From Pelargonium nanum (lineage: Eukaryota > Streptophyta > Magnoliopsida > Geraniales > Geraniaceae), in NCBI GenBank assembly GCA_036897485.1, contig JAYMTF010001109.1:1-26281 (forward strand): a stretch of 26,281 nucleotides of DNA, read 5' to 3'. Of the stretch, positions 10,932-21,428 are shown one piece after another. The position numbers and the translations under genes are program-made. The notes beneath the pieces were generated by a model that saw only the letters and a list, made by a program, of their open reading frames with translations, was not told the origin of the DNA and did no database searches. The first letter of the stretch is position 1, and each line of letters begins with the position of its first letter.

Positions 10932-13270
10932 ATGGTACGTCTCAGTAAATTTTCTTCTCTTACGCACTGTTTGTTTCCCGAGAAACCACTGGAAAATGAA
11001 TGTAGAAATGCGGTGAGTCTAATCGTTACGTTCGATTTTCTCTTCAGATCATTCCGGAGAAGAACCGCCGCGAGATCTCCAAGTACCTCTTCCAAGGTAT
11101 CGATCTGCGTTTTATGCATTTTTTTAATTTTCTTTTCGATTCAAAAACATGTGATCGTTATATGTTCGATGAATTGTCGCAGAGGGAGTGTGCTTTGCGA
11201 AGAAGGATTACAATCTGGCGAAGCACCCTGACATTGATGTGCCGAATCTCCAGGTGATTAAGCTGATGCAGAGCTTCAAATCCAAGGAGTACGTCAGAGA
11301 GACCTTCGCCTGGATGCACTACTACTGGTTCCTCACCAATGACGGTATTGAGTTCCTCAGAACGTATCTCAACCTTCCCTCTGAAATCGTCCCTGCTACT
11401 CTGAAGAAGCAGGCCAAGCCCGCTGGCAGGCCGTTTGGTGGCCCTGGCGGTGATCGCCCACGGTAATTTATGCTACTGGTTAACTTGATTTCCTCTGTTT
11501 CTGATGATTGTGATTTTGATTGGATTGATAGTGTTTGTATATCAATATTGATCTATAGAATTATTGTTGGTGCATTTTATTTGCAATTTTGATAATTGTT
11601 ATTTAGATTATTGAACATATTTGGATATCATTGTTTGTTATGATTTTATTGTTATCATTGTTTGTTAGGGAATTCATGCTACTGCTACTCTGTTTTTGAA
11701 GATTTGGGATTGGATTGTTAGTGTTGTTTGGAGATCAATGATGAATGTAGGTTATCCTACTGACATTTTGATAACAGTGATTGGGATTAATAAATTTTGA
11801 TATCATCGTTTAGGTAACCTTTTCTACTGCTTATTTTTACTCTGTTTTTGATGATTGTGATTGGATTGCTAGTGTTATTTGGCTATGAATGTTGAGCCAG
11901 TGAATGAGTTTCTATAGACTTTTGTTGATTAATGCAGTTTACAGTACTGTAATTATGACAATTGTGATTTGGATACTTCAATTCATTTGGATGCAATTGT
12001 CTGTGTGGGTTTTGGTTATTGTTATTTGGATTTTTAATTTAATTTGGGTTATATTTGCTGCTGTGTTTGAAACAGAGGCCCATCTCGATTTGATGGAGAG
12101 AGGAGGTTTGGTGGTGATAGGGATGGGTACCGAAGAGGTCCCCAAGGACCTGGTGGTGATTTTGGTGCCGACAAAGGTGGAGCTCCCGCTGACTACAGGC
12201 CTTCTTATGGGGTATTGTTTTCTCATTCAATTTTGCTTTACTTCATAGTTCTGTTTATATAAATTCAGTGTCATATTTGTTCCATATAACTTAGGTACCC
12301 ATTTGCATGTTGTTGAACATAGAGTAGCCAAGAACATTAGATTTGTTATATGAATCATTCCAAAATTTTACAATTTTGATTGCTTTTCAACAATGGAGGT
12401 TTGATAATGTGAATTTCATACTCCGTCCCCAAATAAGTGCTCTTCTTGCTGTAACAAGCTCAATGGATTCAAATTAACTTATTTTGGAGATATACTTTGT
12501 AATTCATGCACAACTAATTTAGAAAGAAATTGGACTCTTATTTTGGTATAAAAGTTTTAGAGGCACTGTACACTCGTTTTTTGAGTGAGTGACAGAGAGT
12601 ATTATTTTCTAGACTGATTGCATTAGATTTCCAATTACTGTTTTTGACTTGTTACTTTTCGTGTATCACCATAAGCCTAATTTCACATCTATATGGCATT
12701 TTTCGATCTGGTGGTTGAAATCAAAGATTGATACTGTTTTTCAAGAACCTAGGCTTCTGATGCTAGCGCCGTGATTTCTGTTGATGTGATGTATAAATTT
12801 GGTGTCAATTTGGATGATCGTAGCTGACTTCTAACTCGTATACTCCCTTTGTCCTAAAATGAGTGTCTTGCTTTCCTTTAGAAAAAATAGTGAGTAGCTA
12901 GTTAGTATTGTGCATTTCCTTAATGGATATTAATTAACTTGTCAAGGAAAACATTCTTTTTGGTAAAAAGTTTCCCCACAAACAGTACATTGGAGTATTA
13001 TCGAATAGAAGCCAGATTTTGCCCTCCATGATTTTGCGTTGATTGCTCTACCTCATGGAATTGATATCCTCTACTACCATAATAATCATGCCGACAATTC
13101 AATACCATTTACGTATTGGAATTTATATATTGTTGCTCAAGAGTTTTACTTCTTTGCTAGGATACTTTTATTGTATTTTTGAAGTAATTTTATTTCAGGG
13201 TGCTGGTGGGTCAAGACCCGGCTTTGGGCGTGGTGGTGGCGGCTATGGAGCAGGTCCTGCTAGCTCATGA
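10932..13270 (+). CDS. RPS10: 40S ribosomal protein eS10
   Basis: Five exons, 10932-10934, 11048-11096, 11183-11462, 12076-12211 and 13199-13270, splice in phase to 179 residues, the usual plant eS10 length. Exon 1 holds only the ATG. The start [16 protein letters not shown], the central [18 protein letters not shown] and the [19 protein letters not shown] block mark the S10/plectin N-terminal domain (about residues 3-95). From about 97 the chain becomes a Gly/Arg/Pro-rich tail ending GYGAGPASS. eS10 sits in the beak of the cytosolic 40S subunit and helps initiation. The promoter carries site II motifs and a telo-box. Introns 3 and 4 hold internal repeats and two MITE-like insertions. Confidence 0.96.
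11464..11900. repeat. Three-copy degenerate repeat in eS10 intron 3
   Basis: Copies at about 11464-11540, 11668-11730 and 11813-11885 share the order (T/C)TACTG.T, then CTCTGTTTTTGA.GATTG, then GATTGGATTG.TAGTGTT.TTTGG. The copies begin next to GGTAA or GGGAA strings that resemble the true exon 3 donor (CG|GTAATT). Intron 3 runs 11463-12075; the remainder is AT-rich. Confidence 0.65.
12419..12601. mobile_element. Stowaway-like MITE in eS10 intron 4
   Basis: The left end reads TACTCCGTCCCCAAATAAG and the right end, reversed, reads TACTCTCTGTCACTCACTC. Both resemble the Stowaway terminal consensus TACTCCCTCCGTCCC, with TA dinucleotides at both borders as expected for Tc1/mariner-type MITEs. 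The length of about 183 bases fits a non-autonomous element with no coding capacity. Ends are diverged, so insertion is not recent. Confidence 0.65.
12841..12997. mobile_element. Second Stowaway-like MITE in eS10 intron 4
   Basis: The left end reads TACTCCCTTTGTCCTAAAAT and the right end, reversed, TACTCCAATGTACTG. The TACTCC cores and flanking TA bases fit a Stowaway-type element of about 157 bases; the right end is more decayed. It lies about 240 bases from the first MITE-like element in the same 987-base intron (12212-13198). Confidence 0.55.
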
Positions 13271-14324
13271 GAGATTAGCCATATTTACCGCTAGATTCAG
13301 GCAGAATGAATGTGCTGTGTCGTGTTGCTGTTGCAGTTAATATTATTTATCTAGTATCTCTATTTTGGTCTCATTGCATTTTTGAATTCCCCCGAGTTAT
13401 GTGAATTGAATTTTGACCCCTCTTTTCATTTTTACTCATTTATGCATATTGGATAATAGGTTTATTTACCGAAATCGGACCCGTTTCTGTTCTCATTTAT
13501 TTCAGCTCTTAGCCTTCATGGTTCCTACCAAATTCGTCATGTATAAATGAATGTGAAATGGGTTTGGGGGACGAAAATAACTAGTTACTTTCAAATTTCT
13601 TGGATTTTCGTTCTTGTAGTAGGGCTTAACAATTCAAAATACGAGTTCTGTGAATATCTAATCCGAACTCGAGTGATAAAGGTTCCAATTTACACATATT
13701 GAAGGTAGCAACGGTTCAAATTCAAATTGACGACTCCCTACTATGTAGAACGATAAGTCCAATCGGATGATTGTAATATAAGTAGATTTGAGTTTTGCTA
13801 CTCGATTCTAATCTGAATTCTTTGCTTTCCTTACTATGCAAAGGACATGTCCACTATAGGGAAACAATCAGATTTCAGATATACTCTGTTTGGGTCAAAT
13901 CGACAAGACTAATTCGAATTTGGATCAAATTTTAGTATAAAATTTGCTTACGTGGTCGATCCAACTCTTTCCTACCCTTACTTTTTATAAGAAAATCGGA
14001 TTCGATCCAACTTAAAATCAGTTTGATGAGATTTAAGTCGGATAGAATTTCGGATGTCCGCCAGTGTGGATTCAAAATTGTTGATTTTATGAAGGGTAGA
14101 AATGAAATCTGTTAGAAAAATGTTGCCCGCTATCGTAATAAGATCCATCTTTGTGGGTGAAACTAGAATGTTAAAATATTAAGCCCTTTCTCGAATAAAA
14201 AAACTAAGGTATACGCTTTCTTTGGCGCCATGGATGTAAATAATTGTTACGGACACAGTGGATTTTAAATTTCTTCAGCAGCTTCACAAGTTTCTCTAGA
14301 GCAAATTTGATTGAACGAAAGAGA

Positions 14325-14356
14325 TGACACTACAAGACACTAGAAGACACTACAAG
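14325..14356 (+). repeat. Three tandem CACTACAAGA-type units
   Basis: GACACTACAAGACACTAGAA and the following GACACTACAAG form three 11-base copies with one mismatch. CACTACAAGA is also the start of many plant CACTA-transposon ends, but no subterminal repeats or partner end are visible here. Confidence 0.6.
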
Positions 14357-15227
14357 AGAGGAATGTGACAGAGAACAAGGAACATATTGATACAAAAGAG
14401 ATGCACACAAGGTGTTTGATAAATTGTCTCAGTCACTCTAAGCCTAAGATTTTTTTGGTAACGAGTCACCAAAAGTACACTCATCTTCGTTCGATTCATG
14501 GGTTCGACTTTCGTGATTGAGACCCGCCATAGTTTTGACGAAGTAAGTACGCTTTCTTGCTATCCTAGTTCTTTCAAATTGTGAACTTGTTATGAGGACT
14601 GTGTTTGTAGCTTATTTGTTGCTGAGAAGCTATGCTGATTGTTCAAGTATCATAGTTTATGAGTTTTATCAATATAGGTGCTACTTATTCGAGCATGCTT
14701 ACGTTATATTTACCGACATTAATTTCTTGTTTATAGTAGAAAGGAGCGGTTCTGAGTTCCGACTTGTTTCATGTTTGGATTATATTGTTTGAGTCACGTC
14801 ATGAAAATACTACTAAAATGGTTTTTAGGCTATTGTCATAATTTGAAATACTATGGAATATTTGTGGCTTTTATGTTAATTTTCCGTGCAAATTTTCAAC
14901 GATTGCAATTCACGAGTAACATACTAACATGAAAAGTTTTCTTAATGCATAGATGATAGCATAAATAATTGACATTTTGTCATTTTAACGTGTTATCTTC
15001 CAATGTTCACATCTTGAAGATGCTTTCACCAAGAACCTAGGCTATGGCACAAATCTTTGAGCGTGTTTTATGAAACTTCATATATGAGTGAATTTAGGGA
15101 AGAATATGTTTAGTCAAGTCTTATAAGCTATGGAATACTGTGTTGAGATCGAGCTTACCAGTCTCGATGCCTTATCAACCCTTATAAGCGACCCATTCAT
15201 ATCTTCGAGAATTTGAGGAAGAATGTG

Positions 15228-15269
15228 CATTGATGGGCTCTCAAGTGAGTGCACTTGAGAGCCTCAATG
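15228..15269. repeat. Strong stem-loop
   Basis: Arms CATTGA-TG-GGCTCTCAAGTG and CACTTGAGAGCC-TCAATG pair over 18 bases with a single two-base bulge and a four-base loop (AGTG). The 12-base inner stem (15236-15247 with 15252-15263) is perfect. It is followed by TGTTGAGTCCACCC. The sequence style resembles parts of plant retroelement repeats, but no element boundaries are proven. Confidence 0.75.
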
Positions 15270-15494
15270 TTGAGTCCACCCTAAAATAAATAAAAAGAGA
15301 ACGCACGATCAAATTTGATGTCAATGTAAGATCTTTAGCAACATTAATACAAAGAATAGCGAAAATGTATAATTTCCATAGTGCATGAGCAAATATCTGT
15401 AGTGGTAGTAGCTGATTTTGATTGGTTGTAGTGATGGAGGGATAGTTTTTAACTTTTAAGTGACAAATATGAGTAGATTCGTCGAATTTGAACA

Positions 15495-15749
15495 TGTAGA
15501 AAATTTTATGATTGCTTATGATCTTGTATTTGTAAGAAACAGAGTCTTGAATCGCTTAGATTTATATAGCATCACCAAGTAATATCCCGTTTAGTATTTT
15601 AATTAGAATGTTCCAAGTCATAACTCACAAATCAAACATTCTTAGACACAAGGCATGTTCATGTTCCTATGGTCAGTGACTCACTTAGGACTTTGGCCAT
15701 TCATGTTCATGCACTGTTTCAACTCATGTTACTAACTAGAATTCCAACA
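15495..15749 (-). mobile_element. Possible decayed solo LTR of copia type
   Basis: Read on the minus strand, the segment opens TGTTGGAATTCTAGTTAG, a common copia-type LTR start, has a TATATAAAT box about two thirds of the way along, and ends TTTTCTACA, giving TG...CA borders over 255 bases. The 5-base flanks (AAGAT and TGTTC) do not match, so a target-site duplication is absent, and no primer-binding site or second LTR is seen. Confidence 0.3.
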
Positions 15750-16099
15750 ATCTTGCAGGAACAAAATCTGTGAAACACATATATCCATGGAATTCTCAGC
15801 CTATCACTTCTCTCAACACCAAGACCTCATTGTTTTGACAGGCAAGCACTTGAACAATTGTAAATTTCCAAGCCACAAGCACAAAGGTTAGTTGATGTTT
15901 GTACAACACATTCTTTTCTTCACACAAAAATGATAACCTGTCTCCTTCAGCTTTTGAGTTTTTGGTTGAATCTATTGAATTACAAGCTGCACTTTTCACT
16001 TGCACTGCCCAATAAATACTTCCTTAATTTACCAACAATGCATGCATGTACTGAATTTGAATGCTACACCTGCCTAGCTTAAAGCAGCTTTTTTGGTAT

Positions 16100-16119
16100 G
16101 TATATATATATATATATAT
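16100..16119. repeat. TA dinucleotide microsatellite
   Basis: About nine to ten TA units in a row within the spacer; a simple sequence repeat. Confidence 0.85.
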
Positions 16120-16296
16120 GATGATAAAGCAAACAAGCAAGCAAGCATCTTGTGAACACACCAGCTAAATCCTGAAAAGCTCTTGTGATGATCTATCTCT
16201 TTGCCCAATTACTTTCTAGAGATGTCTTTACATTTTCTTCTTCTTTCTTGTTAAAAAAATGAAAAATAAATCTTTAGTTTGTTGGGGTAGATTATA

Positions 16297-16740
16297 CACT
16301 TCAATTATGATTATGGGTTAAAATTCTAGGAAAGAATAGGTATTCAAATTCTATATTTCGATTATGTATTACAGAGTTATGAAGATTGGAACCAACAACC
16401 TGATAATTATTCTTTTAAGATTGTTAAGATTTTTGTACTATGATTATGAGTTAAAATTTAGGAATAATGCTATTCAAAATATATATTTTCTTGATTTGTT
16501 TAGAGTGTTAATGGAATTAAAACCAATAACCTGATAAATTTTCATTTAATACTTAAGACTTTGTCGTCTCTAGCATACTTTATAGATACATAGAATCTTG
16601 AACTATGATTATGAATTAAAATTATTCGAAAGAAACGGTTTATAATCTATATTTTCAAATCAACTGTATGATAATTATTCTATTAAGACTATAACTTTCT
16701 TGTATAATTTAGTAACATACAGGTTCTTGAATTGTGTTGA
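16297..16740. repeat. Three-copy degenerate repeat upstream of the MAP kinase
   Basis: Copies start near 16297, 16433 and 16597 with ACT.TGATTATG.GTTAAAAT, continue with a GGAA..A..TATTCAAA.T.TATATTTTC block, and end around CC.ATAA(C)CTGATAATTATTC..TTAAGA. The period is about 135-165 bases. A fourth partial copy may begin near 16720. No coding sequence is visible. Confidence 0.65.
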
Positions 16741-16974
16741 ATAGTTCAATAATAGTTATGAAGTTGGAGAAGGAAATAATGAGAGTGACACCTTTAAGAA
16801 GATTATATGTTGAGTTTATCAAATAGTTTAAGCCACAAAATTTTGTATTTTAGGAAGACATTTGCTTCAAGTTTCCTGACTCTTTCTTTGTCAACAAGAA
16901 ATTATATTTAAATGATCTGAAGTATAAATAATAAATATTGAAAATAAGTATTTGATTAGTGACAATAAATTATA

Positions 16975-17130
16975 GGTAAAAGATCTAAATTAGTTTCTGA
17001 ACTATCCGTTTTGTTCTAAATTACTCCACAAACTTTACGTTGTTTCATAGTAGTCCATTTAAATTTGTTTTGTTACGTGACAGTCTCTGTCGTTAAAAAA
17101 ACTGACAAGTTCCGTCAATATATATATATA
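16975..17130. repeat. Decayed dispersed repeat with internal ~31-base periodicity
   Basis: The text contains CTAAATTAGTTTCTGAACT, then CTAAATTACTCCACAAACTT, then CATAGTAGTCCATTTAAATT, each followed by a CCGTTTTGTT/ACGTTGTTT/TGTTTTGTTACG block, and ends in GACAGTCTCTGTCGTTAAA and CTGACAAGTTCCGTCA. This arrangement is familiar as a dispersed plant repeat, but I cannot name its class. Confidence 0.45.
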
Positions 17131-17175
17131 TGAGTATCAGAAATATCAGCAAGAGACAAACAAAATAGATCCGGG

Positions 17176-17192
17176 TGGGCGCTCCGCGCCCA
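17176..17192. repeat. GC-rich perfect hairpin
   Basis: TGGGCGC and GCGCCCA flank a three-base loop (TCC). It stands out as the only very GC-rich spot in the AT-rich MAP kinase upstream region. Confidence 0.75.
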
Positions 17193-17262
17193 AAAATTCA
17201 TTGGGCGAGCTGATAATTTTTTTTCCTCTCTCTCTATATTAATATTTTGGGTATGAAACTAT

Positions 17263-17285
17263 TTAAAATAAAATAAAATAAAATA
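17263..17285. repeat. (AAAAT)n microsatellite
   Basis: Four AAAAT units in a row within AT-rich upstream DNA. Confidence 0.7.
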
Positions 17286-17620
17286 TTGGTTTCAAGTGGC
17301 AATGCATAGCCCAATTAAAAATGAAAAAAAAATCATATAAAAAGTAGAGGAAATTAATATATATATTTTTTGAACTCAAATTAATATATTTTTTTTGAAA
17401 TGAAGAAAAAGTCTATTTCACTTCACGGATTTTCAAACTTTGAGAGATCAAAAAAGCTTTTGGTAGAAGAAGAGAGCTTTGCATTTTCACAGCACAGCTA
17501 TTGCATTCACAAAAGTCCCAATTAACGAAGCAACATTGCATTGCCGACCAAATACAGAGCTCCACCACCTACATCGGAAGCTCTGCACAATCTGTAACTC
17601 TGCAATTTTTGTGCTCTTCT

Positions 17621-17650
17621 ATGCATTTCTATAAAACCCAGAAACAGTGA
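17621..17650 (+). promoter_or_regulatory. Upstream open reading frame in the MAP kinase leader
   Basis: ATG at 17621 opens a nine-codon frame ending TGA at 17648-17650, 27 bases before the main start. A longer 41-codon upstream frame runs 17400-17525 if the leader begins that far up. Such frames in plant leaders commonly lower translation of the main frame; whether they are transcribed cannot be told from sequence. Confidence 0.45.
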
Positions 17651-17677
17651 ACAAAACCCATTTGTGGGTTTTCGAAA

Positions 17678-20897
<3,220 letters not shown>

Positions 20898-21428
20898 AAG
20901 ATTCAACTCTGTAATGTTGCTTTATGTATACCATAGAAGTATTAGTAGACTGTACAATCCATCTCTACTTCATGGAAAGTATAGATAGGAACAACTTTAT
21001 AGTCGTTGTTGAAGTCAACTTGTGTAGAAGGCGATGAAGAATCGCCTGCTTAGAGGGATTTAGGGTCCCCGGAATCAGCAAAAACCTCGAGTTAATGTTG
21101 ATTTAGGTTCGTAATGATATGATAAACCGTGGATGGTGAGATTGTGGGGAAAATATATAGATTTTTTCACTCGGAACACCTATTGATCATTCATGGATCT
21201 AAAGGTTTCCTTTATATTCATTCCAGTATATGTGAATTTGACTAATTGCTTCCAAGTTTATTTATTCATATGTTTCATTTTCTAGTTCGCTTACAACAAT
21301 AGGTTCTACAAAGTGCCTAACGATCCATTGAAAAGTTAAGGAAAAGCTTTCAGGTCGTTACAATATGTTTGCTGTTAGCACATAAAATGTCCACGTTCTT
21401 GTGTTCTTCGATGCCTTTGATTTGCAGG
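20898..21428. other. Shared 3' region between convergent MAP kinase and polygalacturonase genes
   Basis: The two stop codons face each other 531 bases apart. Two overlapping AATAAA signals on the minus strand (21257-21266) lie about 165 bases past the polygalacturonase stop. No clear AATAAA for the MAP kinase is seen. A small perfect hairpin (21029-21047, arms AGGCGAT/ATCGCCT, loop GAAGA) lies in the MAP kinase 3' region. Confidence 0.65.

Larger units (their letters stand above)
13271..17399. other. Repeat-bearing spacer between eS10 and the MAP kinase
   Basis: It contains the eS10 3' untranslated region, a small perfect hairpin (13926-13946, arms CAAATTTTA/TAAAATTTG), a three-copy CACTACAAGA-type run (14325-14356), a strong hairpin (15228-15269), an LTR-like segment (15495-15749), a TA microsatellite (16100-16119), a three-copy repeat (16297-16740), a decayed dispersed repeat (about 16975-17130), a GC-rich palindrome (17176-17192) and an (AAAAT) microsatellite (about 17263-17285). 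I saw no complete gene. A 69-codon open stretch on the minus strand (16005-15796) is less AT-rich than its surroundings but has no ATG at its start and no recognisable domain. Confidence 0.6.

Noticed and set aside
10866..11231. 121-codon frame across the eS10 start region
   Set aside because: It reads through the leader, exon 1, introns and exons in the wrong frame; the spliced eS10 model explains the sequence fully.
15228..15269. microRNA precursor
   Set aside because: The stem is only about 18 bp with a 4-base loop, too short for a plant precursor that yields a 21-base duplex.
15241..15495. 84-codon minus-strand frame beginning with ATG after the LTR-like segment
   Set aside because: Considered as a retroelement gag start, but it has no gag-like motif and ends in the hairpin.
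15796..16005. 69-codon minus-strand frame with gene-like composition
   Set aside because: No ATG at its beginning and no family recognised. An acceptor-like GGGCAG precedes it, but no partner exon was found, so it stays unassigned.
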